This document shows positions 53,593-62,033 of a stretch of DNA of 64,000 bases, in pieces. The position numbers and the translations under genes are program-made. Below the pieces are notes generated by a model, which was not told the origin of the DNA, searched no databases, and was given only the letters and a program-made list of their open reading frames with translations. The stretch is from Hyphomicrobiales bacterium (GTDB lineage Bacteria > Pseudomonadota > Alphaproteobacteria > Rhizobiales > Rhizobiaceae). Position 1 is the first letter of the stretch; each line of letters opens with the position of its first letter. The stretch covers positions 310,001-374,000 of the forward strand of contig NVSG01000001.1 of the NCBI GenBank assembly GCA_002401155.1. The letters run 5' to 3'.

Positions 53593-55329
53593 ATGAAAAA
53601 GATGCTATACGCATCCGTTGCGGCATTTGCACTGATGGCGGCTGCGCCTACAGCTTTTGCTGGAATGACGGAAGCAACAAAATGGATCAATGATGAATTT
53701 CAGCCCTCAGTCTTGTCAAAAGACGAGCAGGCAAAAGAAATGGAATGGTTTATCAACGCGGCTAAACCATTCGCAGGCATGGAAATCAATGTATTGTCTG
53801 AAGGTATTCCAACCCACACATACGAATCCAAAACCCTGACAAAAGCATTTGAAGAAATCACAGGAATTAAGGTCAACCACCAGATTTTGGGTGAAGGAGA
53901 AGTAGTTCAGGCCGTGCAAACGCAAATGCAGACCGGCAGAAACCTTTACGATGCCTACATCAATGATTCCGATTTGATCGGCACGCACTCTCGCCTGCAA
54001 CTGGCAAGAAACCTCACCAAATGGATGGCTGGCGAAGGCAAGGATGTCACCTCGCCAAGCCTCGATCTGAAGGATTTCATGGGCATACAATTCACCACCG
54101 GCACCGATGGTGATCTGTATCAATTGCCCGATCAGCAATTTGCAAACCTTTATTGGTTCCGCAAAGACTGGTTCGATCGCAAGGATTTTCAGGATAAATT
54201 CAAGGCCAAATACGGTTACGACCTCGGCGTCCCCGTAAACTGGTCAGCTTACGAAGACATTGCCGAATTCTTTTCAAAAGATATCAAAGAAATCGACGGC
54301 AAAACCATTTATGGCCACATGGATTACGGCAAACGCGCACCGGATCTTGGCTGGCGCATGACCGATGCATGGCTTTCCATGGCTGGCGCAGGTTCTAAAG
54401 GCGAGCCAAACGGCGTTCCAATCGACGAATGGGGCATCCGCATGGAAGCAGGTTCCTGCAACCCTGCCGGCGCATCCGTTTCCCGGGGCGGCGCTACCAA
54501 CGGCCCTGCTGCCGTTTACGCCATCCGAAAATGGGATGAATGGCTGCGCAAATATGCGCCACCTGCCGCTGCTGATTATGATTTCTATCAGTCATTGCCA
54601 GCGCTTTCTTCTGGCAATGTTGCCCAGCAGGTTTTCTGGTACACAGCCTTCACCGCCGATATGGTGAAATCAAAAGCCGAAGGCAATAACACCATGGGCG
54701 ATAATGGTATTCCCCAATGGCGTATGGCTCCCTCACCGCACGGTCCTTATTGGCAGGAAGGCCAGAAAGTTGGCTATCAGGATGTGGGTTCATGGACAAT
54801 CATGAAGTCAACCCCAACTGATCGCGCAAAAGCTGCATGGCTCTACGCACAATTTGTGACTTCCAAAACAATTGACGTGAAGAAGTCCCACGTGGGGCTT
54901 ACTTTCATTCGCGATTCCACAGTGAACCATGCAAGCTTCACCGAGCGCGCACCAAAACTGGGTGGACTGGTTGAATTCTACCGTTCTCCTGACCGCATAC
55001 GGTGGTCTCCAACGGGCATTAATGTTCCAGATTATCCGAAACTGGCTCAACTCTGGTGGCAGCAGATTGGTGATGTGAACTCTGGTGCATTTACACCGCA
55101 AGAAGCCATGGATCGTCTCGCAAGTGAAATGGACACCATCATGGGCCGCATGCAAAGAGCCGATGAAGCCAACAACACTTATGGCGGCTGCGGACCTCGT
55201 CTCAACGAAGAAAAAGCCCCTTCGGAATGGATTGGAAAAGGTGGCGCAAAGGCCAAGCTTGACAATGAAAAGCCTCAGGGCATGACCGTCAACTATGACG
55301 AGTTGATCAAACGTTGGGCTTCCAACTAG
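53593..55329 (+). CDS. glpV: Glycerol ABC transporter substrate-binding protein GlpV
   Basis: The ~578-residue periplasmic binding protein starts with a Sec signal (KKMLYASVAAFALMAAAPTA, cut after AFA). It is unusually long for a binding protein of this class, as in the GlpV/GlpSTPQV system of rhizobia. The mature part begins with an extra ~45 residues before INVLSEGIPTHTYESKTLTK, where the type I extracellular solute-binding fold begins. Further motifs are YDAYINDSDLIGTHSRLQLA and DLYQLPDQQFANLYWFRKDW. The binding site GGAGGAG precedes ATG 53593. A strong hairpin follows at 55362, then the transporter genes. The identity depends on context with glpD/glpR and the ATPase pair, which makes it strong. 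Confidence 0.9.
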   Translation: MKKMLYASVAAFALMAAAPTAFAGMTEATKWINDEFQPSVLSKDEQAKEMEWFINAAKPFAGMEINVLSEGIPTHTYESKTLTKAFEEITGIKVNHQILGEGEVVQAVQTQMQTGRNLYDAYINDSDLIGTHSRLQLARNLTKWMAGEGKDVTSPSLDLKDFMGIQFTTGTDGDLYQLPDQQFANLYWFRKDWFDRKDFQDKFKAKYGYDLGVPVNWSAYEDIAEFFSKDIKEIDGKTIYGHMDYGKRAPDLGWRMTDAWLSMAGAGSKGEPNGVPIDEWGIRMEAGSCNPAGASVSRGGATNGPAAVYAIRKWDEWLRKYAPPAAADYDFYQSLPALSSGNVAQQVFWYTAFTADMVKSKAEGNNTMGDNGIPQWRMAPSPHGPYWQEGQKVGYQDVGSWTIMKSTPTDRAKAAWLYAQFVTSKTIDVKKSHVGLTFIRDSTVNHASFTERAPKLGGLVEFYRSPDRIRWSPTGINVPDYPKLAQLWWQQIGDVNSGAFTPQEAMDRLASEMDTIMGRMQRADEANNTYGGCGPRLNEEKAPSEWIGKGGAKAKLDNEKPQGMTVNYDELIKRWASN

Positions 55330-55361
55330 CAAAACCTCCTGACTGACACGTTGTTAGTCTC

Positions 55362-55398
55362 GATCCGGGGTGCTCATGTTTCGCCCCGGATCATTTTT
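55362..55398 (+). terminator. Hairpin terminator/attenuator between glpV and glpS
   Basis: GATCCGGGG at 55362-55370 and CCCCGGATC at 55384-55392 form a perfect nine-pair stem with a 13-base loop, followed by ATTTTT. It looks like a Rho-independent terminator but lies inside the operon. It could end most transcripts after glpV, so the binding protein is made in excess over the membrane complex, and/or protect the glpV mRNA from 3' decay. Confidence 0.75.
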
Positions 55399-55460
55399 GA
55401 CCGCCCCCCGGCCAATAGCGTATGCTCAGTGGGCCTTACAAATTTCAAACCGGTTAGCTG

Positions 55461-56525
55461 ATGTCTCTTGAACTGAAACAAATCGTAAAAGCCGTGGATG
55501 GGGAAACCCATATCTATCCGGTTGATTTAGTTCTGGAACCCGGTTCTTTCAACAATCTGCTAGGAACAACCCTTGCCGGAAAAACCAGTCTGATGCAGCT
55601 AATGGCCGGGCTTGAAGTACCGACCTCAGGCGAAATCTGGTTCAACGGCAAAAACGTCACCGGCGTTGCCGTACAAAAACGCAACGTATCCATGGTCTAC
55701 CAACAATTCATCAACTACCCGATGATGAGTGTTTATGAAAACATCGCCTCCCCGCTCCGCGTTGCCCGTTATCCCGAAGCAGAGATCAAAAAACGCGTCG
55801 GCGATATGGCCGAAGTCTTGCGGATATCAGAGATGCTGGATCGCAGACCCAACGAACTTTCCGGCGGGCAACAACAACGCACCGCAATGGCGCGAGCGTT
55901 GGTAAAAGAATCCGATTTGATCCTGCTCGACGAACCCCTGGCAAACCTTGATTTCAAACTTCGCGAAGAACTCCGAGACGAATTACCAAGACTGTTTGCC
56001 AAGCGCGATTGCGTCGTGGTCTATGCCACAACCGAACCAACCGAAGCCTTATTGCTGGGTGGATACACCGCTGCCATGAGCGAGGGTAAAATCGTACAAT
56101 TCGGAGCAACCGGTAAAATTTATCGCAGGCCAAATTCGTTACAAAGCGCCAAAGTATTTTCAGAACCGCCCATCAACACCGCCATGGTAAAAAAGATCGG
56201 ACCCCAGATCGCCATCAATAAGAACGTGCAATGGAAAGCCCGAGGCAAAGCCAAGAAACTTGCCGACGGTGATTATATGATGGCCATCCGCCCACACCAC
56301 GTCACGCCGGAGCGGCTTGATGATAAAGCAGTGGAAATCGAAGGCATTGTCGAAGTGGCAGAACTCAGCGGTTCCGAAAGCATCATTCATTTCGACGCCT
56401 TCGGGCAAAAATGGGTTTCGCAATCCCACGGGGTGCATCCATTTTCAAATGGCGCGACGGCGCATTTATTTGCCGATGTTTCCGAGGCGTTTTATTTCGA
56501 CGCCAACAATCAACTGGTAATATGA
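55461..56525 (+). CDS. glpS: Glycerol ABC transporter ATPase GlpS, switch-His replaced
   Basis: One of two paired ATPases of the glycerol importer. The 354-residue protein has a nucleotide-binding domain with an atypical but matching Walker A LLGTTLAGKTSLM (G35 to T42), Q-loop VYQQFINYP, an intact signature LSGGQQQR (133-140) and Walker B LILLDEPLANLD. The switch region reads VVYATTEPTEALLL, with Thr191 where His is expected (YVTHDQ in its partner). A C-terminal regulatory/OB-like domain follows. Loss of the switch His should weaken hydrolysis at the site built on its own Walker motifs. It is followed 19 bases later by glpT. Confidence 0.9.
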   Translation: MSLELKQIVKAVDGETHIYPVDLVLEPGSFNNLLGTTLAGKTSLMQLMAGLEVPTSGEIWFNGKNVTGVAVQKRNVSMVYQQFINYPMMSVYENIASPLRVARYPEAEIKKRVGDMAEVLRISEMLDRRPNELSGGQQQRTAMARALVKESDLILLDEPLANLDFKLREELRDELPRLFAKRDCVVVYATTEPTEALLLGGYTAAMSEGKIVQFGATGKIYRRPNSLQSAKVFSEPPINTAMVKKIGPQIAINKNVQWKARGKAKKLADGDYMMAIRPHHVTPERLDDKAVEIEGIVEVAELSGSESIIHFDAFGQKWVSQSHGVHPFSNGATAHLFADVSEAFYFDANNQLVI

Positions 56526-56544
56526 AAAAAAGGGGGCGCACAAA

Positions 56545-57621
56545 TTGGCAAAAATAACACTGTCCAACCTGCGGCACTCTTATATGCCAGATCCGAAAAA
56601 TCCTGAAGATTGGGCGCTAAAACAGCTCGATGTGGATTGGGAAGATGGCGGCGCTTATGCGCTTTTAGGCCCATCAGGTTGCGGCAAAACTACATTGCTC
56701 AATATCATTTCAGGCTTGCTGACACCCAGCCACGGCAAAGTATTGTTCGACGGCAAAGACGTAACAGCCCTGCCGCCGGACCAGCGCCATATCGCGCAAG
56801 TGTTTCAGTTCCCCGTCGTCTACGACACCATGACAGTCTACGACAATCTCGCCTTTCCCTTGAGAAATAGAGGTGTCAACGAACGAGAAGTCGATATCCG
56901 GGTACGAGAGATCGCTGAAATGACCGACCTCACCCCCATGTTGCAAAATCGCGCTTCCGGGCTGACGGCTGACGGCAAACAGAAAATCTCGCTGGGTCGC
57001 GGACTGGTGCGTGAAAACGTCAACGCCATCCTGTTCGACGAACCTCTGACGGTAATCGATCCGCATTTGAAATTCCTGCTGCGCGCCAAGCTAAAAGAGC
57101 TTCACCAGCGCATCAACAACACCATGATCTACGTCACCCACGATCAGACCGAAGCGCTAACATTCGCCGATCAGGTGGTGGTGATGAATATGGGCGAAGT
57201 GGTTCAGATCGGCACGCCAATCGAATTATTTGAAAAACCGAAACACACATTTGTCGGCCATTTCATCGGCTCGCCCGGCATGAACGTCATACCATGCGAG
57301 ATTGAAAATGGCGTAGCGATGATTGGCGGCAGAAAAATCAAAACCGCCAACAAAGTCGATAAGCCAAAAGGTAAAACAGAAATCGGCATCCGCCCCGAAT
57401 TCATCAACTTTGCCGCAAAAGGTATCGCGACCAAAGTCGTGAAGGTAACCGACGCCGGACGCTTCGATATCGTCCAGACAAATTGCGAGGGCCAGCGCGT
57501 CAATCTGATCTTGGCAAAAGGCGCAGGCATCCCGTCAGAAAATGCCAAACTGGCATTTGATCCAGCCAATACCCGCATCTATGTGGACGGATGGCTCAGC
57601 GGCGAAGGGCAACAGATATGA
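56545..57621 (+). CDS. glpT: Glycerol ABC transporter ATPase GlpT, signature motif degenerate
   Basis: The second ATPase (358 residues) has a perfect Walker A LLGPSGCGKTTLLNI (G42 to T49), Q-loop QVFQFPVVYD, Walker B AILFDEPLTVIDP and the switch His199 in MIYVTHDQTEALTFA. Its signature is LTADGKQK (140-147) in place of LSGGQ, so it would not properly complete the ATP site of its partner. A C-terminal OB-type domain follows (IGIRPEFINF). It starts with TTG, but AGGGGG is placed at good distance upstream. The stop overlaps the glpP start (ATGA), so the two are coupled. This is glycerol-importer GlpT, unrelated to the E. coli G3P permease of the same name. Confidence 0.9.
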   Translation: MAKITLSNLRHSYMPDPKNPEDWALKQLDVDWEDGGAYALLGPSGCGKTTLLNIISGLLTPSHGKVLFDGKDVTALPPDQRHIAQVFQFPVVYDTMTVYDNLAFPLRNRGVNEREVDIRVREIAEMTDLTPMLQNRASGLTADGKQKISLGRGLVRENVNAILFDEPLTVIDPHLKFLLRAKLKELHQRINNTMIYVTHDQTEALTFADQVVVMNMGEVVQIGTPIELFEKPKHTFVGHFIGSPGMNVIPCEIENGVAMIGGRKIKTANKVDKPKGKTEIGIRPEFINFAAKGIATKVVKVTDAGRFDIVQTNCEGQRVNLILAKGAGIPSENAKLAFDPANTRIYVDGWLSGEGQQI

Positions 57622-58481
57622 ACAAGCCCGTAAACCAAAAAGCATGGTTTTTTGTTCTGCCAGTACTGGTTCTGGTGGCCTTCAACGCTATCATTCCGTT
57701 GATGACGGTGGTCAATTATTCCTTGCAGGAAACATTCGGCAGCAATGTTTTCCTCTGGTCGGGACTGATGTGGTTCGAAGAATTATTGCGCAGTTCAAGA
57801 TTTCAGGATTCCCTTGGCCGTCAGCTATTTTTCACCTTCACCATATTGGTAATTGAAATTCCATTAGGCGTTATCATCGCGCTCGCCATGCCGAAAAAAG
57901 GCCCATGGGTTTCTGTCTGTTTGGTGCTCATGGCGCTCCCGCTGCTCATCCCGTGGAATGTGGTTGGTGCCATGTGGAATATTTTCGCCCTGCCCGAAAT
58001 CGGCCTGCTCGGCAAAACCCTCAACTCATTGGGCTTTGACTATAATTACACCCGGCAAACCGGCAATGCATGGTTCACCCTAATCGCCATGGATGTGTGG
58101 CATTGGACTTCGCTGGTTGTGCTTTTGTCATACGCCGGTCTGGTCTCGATCCCCGACGCCTATTATCAGGCAGCGCGCATCGATGGCGCAAAATCATGGG
58201 CAATATTCCGCTATATCCAATTGCCCAAAATGAAGCGGGTGCTGACCATCGCCATATTGCTGCGCTTCATGGACTCGTTCAACATCTATACCGAACCATT
58301 GGTGCTCACCGGCGGCGGTCCGGGCAATTCAACCACGCTTTTATCGATAGACCTTGCCAAAAAAGCACTGGGTGAATTTGACCTCGGCCCCGCTGCCGCA
58401 ATGTCACTGATTTATTTCCTGATCATCCTGCTCGTGAGTTGGGTTTTCTACACTCTCATGATGCGAAACGAGGAGCAGTAA
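57618..58481 (+). CDS. glpP: Glycerol ABC transporter permease GlpP
   Basis: A 287-residue permease of the binding-protein-dependent type with six membrane segments. The coupling loop is YYQAARIDGAKSWAIFRYIQ then LPKMKRVLTIAILLRF, the EAA motif (EAAxxDGAxxxxxFxxIxLP). The start WFFVLPVLVLVAFNAIIPLM is typical of sugar/polyol permeases of the MalF type. It would pair with GlpQ in the membrane and bind GlpS/GlpT. ATG 57618 is chosen as it overlaps the glpT stop. Confidence 0.9.
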   Translation: MNKPVNQKAWFFVLPVLVLVAFNAIIPLMTVVNYSLQETFGSNVFLWSGLMWFEELLRSSRFQDSLGRQLFFTFTILVIEIPLGVIIALAMPKKGPWVSVCLVLMALPLLIPWNVVGAMWNIFALPEIGLLGKTLNSLGFDYNYTRQTGNAWFTLIAMDVWHWTSLVVLLSYAGLVSIPDAYYQAARIDGAKSWAIFRYIQLPKMKRVLTIAILLRFMDSFNIYTEPLVLTGGGPGNSTTLLSIDLAKKALGEFDLGPAAAMSLIYFLIILLVSWVFYTLMMRNEEQ

Positions 58482-58482
58482 G

Positions 58483-59283
58483 ATGAAACGTCTAGGCTGG
58501 CTTATCCCCGCGCTTTATATCTTCTTCCTGATGCTGCCAATCTATTGGCTGATAACAATGTCATTCAAAACCACCAACGAGATTTTGGGGTCCTTCACCC
58601 TATTTCCCCAAAGCTTCACCTTGGACAATTATATCACCATCTTTACCGATCCGACTTGGTATTGGGGCTATTTCAATTCCATCATTTATGTTTCGCTCAA
58701 CACGGTAATTTCGCTGGCAGTGGCATTACCTGCAGCCTATGCGTTTTCGCGCTACCGTTTTCTGGGCGACAAGCATCTGTTCTTCTGGTTGCTCACCAAC
58801 CGCATGGCCCCGGCAGCAGTGTTTGCCCTGCCATTCTTTCAGCTCTATTCGTCGGTGGGGTTGTTCGATACCCACATCGCTGTAGCGCTCGCCCACACCT
58901 TGTTCAACGTGCCACTGGCCGTATGGATTTTGGAAGGTTTCATGTCCGGCGTACCACGCCAACTGGATGAAACAGCCTATGTGGATGGTTATTCATTCCC
59001 GAGGTTTTTCGTCAAAATTTTCATACCGACGATTGCTGCAGGCATCGGCGTTACCGCCTTCTTTTGCTTCATGTTTTCATGGGTGGAATTGCTATTGGCA
59101 AAAACCCTGACAGCCGTCTACGCCAAACCAATTGCCGCGATCATGACGCGCACGGCTTCAACCTCTGGCTATGAATTGGGACTGCTCGCCGCGGCCGGAA
59201 CACTCACGATTATTCCGGGTGCAATTGTCATCTATTTCGTCAGAAACAACCTCGCCAAGGGCTTTGCCCTCGGCAGGGTTTGA
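58483..59283 (+). CDS. glpQ: Glycerol ABC transporter permease GlpQ
   Basis: The 266-residue MalG-type permease has six membrane segments. The coupling loop is VPRQLDETAYVDGYSFPRFF then VKIFIPTIAAGIGVTAFF, an EAA-like motif with DETAYVDG. The start YIFFLMLPIYWLITMSFKTT is typical of this subunit class. It lies one base after the glpP stop and ten bases before glpU, with shared orientation. It completes the heterodimeric channel with GlpP. It is unrelated to the E. coli glycerophosphodiester phosphodiesterase GlpQ. Confidence 0.9.
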   Translation: MKRLGWLIPALYIFFLMLPIYWLITMSFKTTNEILGSFTLFPQSFTLDNYITIFTDPTWYWGYFNSIIYVSLNTVISLAVALPAAYAFSRYRFLGDKHLFFWLLTNRMAPAAVFALPFFQLYSSVGLFDTHIAVALAHTLFNVPLAVWILEGFMSGVPRQLDETAYVDGYSFPRFFVKIFIPTIAAGIGVTAFFCFMFSWVELLLAKTLTAVYAKPIAAIMTRTASTSGYELGLLAAAGTLTIIPGAIVIYFVRNNLAKGFALGRV

Positions 59284-59293
59284 GGAGGACGCC

Positions 59294-59617
59294 ATGGAAG
59301 ACCCGATACTCTTCAGCTTCAAATGGTGGATCGAACCGCTCGGAACATGGATGGCATGGACGCGGATAACCATCGCATTTTTCATGTTCCTCGCCTTCGC
59401 CATCTCCTGCATGGCAATGTGGGAACGCGCAGTTCCCGGCGGTGCACCACGACACGGCGTTTTCGCCATCAATACAACCAGAGGCGACCGCCTTTTCATC
59501 TCGCTACTCGGCAGCGCCTTCATCTGCATCGGTTGGTTATTTTTCTTCGGCGCACCTCTTTGGGGAGCCTTGTTGATCATTGTCGCATGGACAGTTTTCG
59601 TATTCAGATACGTTTGA
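59294..59617 (+). CDS. glpU: Small membrane protein of the glycerol operon (DUF2160-type, GlpU)
   Basis: The 107-residue protein has three hydrophobic segments (ITIAFFMFLAFAISCMAMW, GSAFICIGWLFFF and WGALLIIVAWTVFVF) and a conserved WERAVPGG-PRHGVFAINTTRGDR loop between the first two. It matches the small DUF2160-type protein that accompanies glycerol ABC transporters in rhizobia, usually named GlpU. Its function is unknown; an accessory role in permease assembly is inference. The start at ATG 59294 has GAGGAGG upstream. It closes the operon and converges on the SDR gene. Confidence 0.82.
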   Translation: MEDPILFSFKWWIEPLGTWMAWTRITIAFFMFLAFAISCMAMWERAVPGGAPRHGVFAINTTRGDRLFISLLGSAFICIGWLFFFGAPLWGALLIIVAWTVFVFRYV

Positions 59618-59627
59618 AACGTCTCGT

Positions 59628-60398
59628 CTAAACCCAACCACCATCAACAATAAAGTTCTGCGCGCTTATCGAGGTTGAAGCATCTGAGGCCAAAAACAGC
59701 GTGATCTGAGCAAGATCATCCGGCATTACTGAAGCCGGCAGGCACTGGCTATTCTCAATCAGTTCTTTTGCAGCATCATCGACCCACATGCGAATTTGCT
59801 TCTCGGTCATCACCCAACCCGGCACCACCGTATTAACCCGAATATGGTCCTTGCCAAAATCCCGCGCCATGCCGCGCGTCAATCCATGCGTTCCAGCTTT
59901 ACATGCCTCATAAACCATCAAAGTCGGCACGGCCATCATCCAGCTAATCGAACCATAATTGATGATGGAGCCACCGCCGGCTTTCTTCATCATCGGCACA
60001 ACGGTTTGCGCCGCAAACATTGAGTGCTTCAAATTAACAGCAATAATTTCGTCAAACCTTGCCGGGTCAACTTCCTCAATTCCATGACGCTTATCATTGG
60101 CCGCATTATTGACCAGCACAGTGATCGGACCAAACACCTCCGCCGCCCGCTCAATCGTCGCCTGATAGGCAGGGATATCGGTGATGTCACATTCTTCAAA
60201 CCGAACTTTGCAGTCATTTGCATTCAGCTCCGCCGCAAGAGCAATTCCTGCATCCTTGTCAATATCAACAAATGCGGTATGCGAACCTTGAGCTGCAAAA
60301 GCACGAACCAACGCCTCGCCAATACCGGTAGCCCCACCAGAAATAAATACACTACGCCCATTCAGGCCGGGGTAGATTGCAGGTAGGTTTTTATCCAT
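59628..60398 (-). CDS. SDR family oxidoreductase
   Basis: The 256-residue protein is a classical SDR. It has the NAD(P) motif VFISGGATGIGEALVRAF, an Asp at the end of the second strand (TAFVDIDKDAG, favouring NAD), NNAAND, the catalytic Ser in IINYGSISWMM and Tyr-Lys in MVYEACKAGTHGLTRGMA. The C-terminal PGWVMTEKQIRMW and NFIVDGGWV follow. The YEACK form fits the Y-x3-K motif. It would oxidise or reduce a sugar or polyol alcohol. Its place beside glycerol genes and the hydroxyacid dehydrogenase is consistent with polyol or sugar-acid catabolism, but the substrate is unknown. Confidence 0.88.
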   Translation of the reverse strand: MDKNLPAIYPGLNGRSVFISGGATGIGEALVRAFAAQGSHTAFVDIDKDAGIALAAELNANDCKVRFEECDITDIPAYQATIERAAEVFGPITVLVNNAANDKRHGIEEVDPARFDEIIAVNLKHSMFAAQTVVPMMKKAGGGSIINYGSISWMMAVPTLMVYEACKAGTHGLTRGMARDFGKDHIRVNTVVPGWVMTEKQIRMWVDDAAKELIENSQCLPASVMPDDLAQITLFLASDASTSISAQNFIVDGGWV

Positions 60399-60446
60399 TA
60401 CAGCCTCATCAAATTTAATATGTTGTTACGAAAAATGACGGACACA

Positions 60447-61349
60447 TCAGTCATCTCCCGGCAAAGTCAGCCCGGCATTTCTAGCATAAATTTTGGCAAC
60501 AGCAGCATCATCTTCACGTCCAAAACCGGAACCGGAAGCGGCAATAAATTGTTGTAAGGCAGCAGCCGTAATCGGCGCACTGAATTTGGCAGATTTGGCG
60601 ATATCAAGAACAATGCCTAAATCTTTTGGCCAGATATCCACCGAACTGTGCGGTGTGTAATCCCCCTCTACAATATGAGGCGCACGGTTCTCAAGCATCC
60701 ACGATGTGCCCGCACATTTACTGATCACTTCAAGAAATTTTGCTGGTTCCACCCCTTGGGTCATACCGAAAGTCATGGCTTCAGCCATGGTCGCAATATG
60801 AACTCCGGCCAATAGCTGATTGACCGCTTTCATAGCCGACCCGGCACCCACATCATCACCCAGTTCAAATACCGTTTCAGACGCTGCATCCAGCACCGGT
60901 TTCGCTGCGCCAAAAGCTTCGGCGCTACCGGAGGCCATCACCGAGAGCTGACCATTAGCAGCTTTCAACGAACCGCCCGAGATAGGTGAATCCAGATAAA
61001 GCACTCCAGCATCCGCACAACGAGACGCCATATCTCTGGCAAATTCCGGCGACACCGTCGCGCATGCCATAACCACCGCACCGGATTTCAGCTTCGACAC
61101 CAAACCACCATCACCAAACAACACCGTTTCAGTTTGAGCAGCATTGAGCACCACAACAACCACGACATCGAGATCACGGGCAACATCATTCAACGCTCCC
61201 TTGGCACCACCTTCACCCTGAAATTTTTCTGTCTGCGCCGCAACCACGTCAAATCCATAGACTGTGTGGCCCGCACGCAGGATCGAACTTGCAATTCCAT
61301 ACCCCATGGAACCAAGGCCAATCACGGCGATTTTTTGCGGTTGTGTCAT
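60447..61349 (-). CDS. NAD(P)-dependent beta-hydroxyacid dehydrogenase (L-threonate/3-hydroxyisobutyrate type)
   Basis: The 300-residue protein has the N-terminal NAD motif KIAVIGLGSMGYGIASSILR, the substrate-recognition segment YLDSPISGGSLKAANGQLSV, then the helix with catalytic Lys in GSAMKAVNQLLAGVHIATMA and SVDIWPKDLGIVLDIAKSAK. These are the four signatures of beta-hydroxyacid dehydrogenases. The last, IWPKDLG in place of the usual LxxKDLG, fits the L-threonate dehydrogenase (LtnD) group, which oxidises C4 sugar acids. Other ltn/otn/dtn genes are absent in the window. It lies 49 bases upstream of the SDR gene in the same direction, so the two may be cotranscribed. Confidence 0.87.
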   Translation of the reverse strand: MTQPQKIAVIGLGSMGYGIASSILRAGHTVYGFDVVAAQTEKFQGEGGAKGALNDVARDLDVVVVVVLNAAQTETVLFGDGGLVSKLKSGAVVMACATVSPEFARDMASRCADAGVLYLDSPISGGSLKAANGQLSVMASGSAEAFGAAKPVLDAASETVFELGDDVGAGSAMKAVNQLLAGVHIATMAEAMTFGMTQGVEPAKFLEVISKCAGTSWMLENRAPHIVEGDYTPHSSVDIWPKDLGIVLDIAKSAKFSAPITAAALQQFIAASGSGFGREDDAAVAKIYARNAGLTLPGDD

Positions 61350-61495
61350 CGCAGCATTCCTTTTGTAAATCAGTTCAAATAGTTAAAAGGCACAGGGGGA
61401 TTTTCCACCCTCGCCCATCTGAAATTTGATATCACAAAACCCCGCCAATTTGACGGATAAAATGCAAGACACTTTTTTACCAACAGAAGTCTATA

Positions 61496-61828
61496 TCAGA
61501 CCGCAGCTTCTGCGGCGGCGCAATTGCGGCACAGATGCGTATGCGGCAACAGGTCCAATCGCGCATCCAGAATCTGCTCATCGCACTTTATGCAGTTCCC
61601 ATACACACCATTTTCAATACGCTCCAAAGCAGCGGTAATCATAGCGATTTCGTGCAGACCGGAATTGCCCATGCTTTCCAGCACTTCGTCGCCCTCACGT
61701 TCCGCGGAACGATCTTCCCAATCTTGAGACATTGGCTTGTCGAGTTCGATCTCGATTCCACCCAGCCGGGCTTCAAGTTCACCTAAACGCTTGGTTAGTT
61801 GTGTTTTTCGCTCATTAATTGTTGGCAT
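61496..61828 (-). CDS. DksA/TraR-type zinc finger protein
   Basis: The 110-residue protein has an N-terminal coiled-coil region (NERKTQLTKRLGELEARLGG) and a C-terminal four-Cys zinc finger, GVYGNCIKCDEQI and LPHTHLCRNCAAAE (C79, C82, C100, C103; C-x2-C-x17-C-x2-C). It is shorter than DksA and lacks the usual DxxDxA tip; the tip region reads DWEDRSAEREGDEVLESMG. Such small DksA-like proteins may bind RNA polymerase's secondary channel. An effect on transcription is plausible but unproven. It stands alone between dehydrogenase and molybdenum cofactor genes. Confidence 0.82.
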   Translation of the reverse strand: MPTINERKTQLTKRLGELEARLGGIEIELDKPMSQDWEDRSAEREGDEVLESMGNSGLHEIAMITAALERIENGVYGNCIKCDEQILDARLDLLPHTHLCRNCAAAEAAV

Positions 61829-62033
61829 TTCGTCTTACCTTCCCGATTGTCTCAGTTGTGTAAAGCTAACGCGAACCATCGATGACAGCTTTGACGCAGG
61901 TCAATTGCCAAAGCCGATTTTGGGTTCGAAATCCTGATTATCATACCATAAATGCCCCTCAAGGTAAAAAAAGCGCCGAAAACAGCAGAAACCTCTCGGT
62001 TTAAGCAGCAATTTTCATCCAACAAACCTTTGA

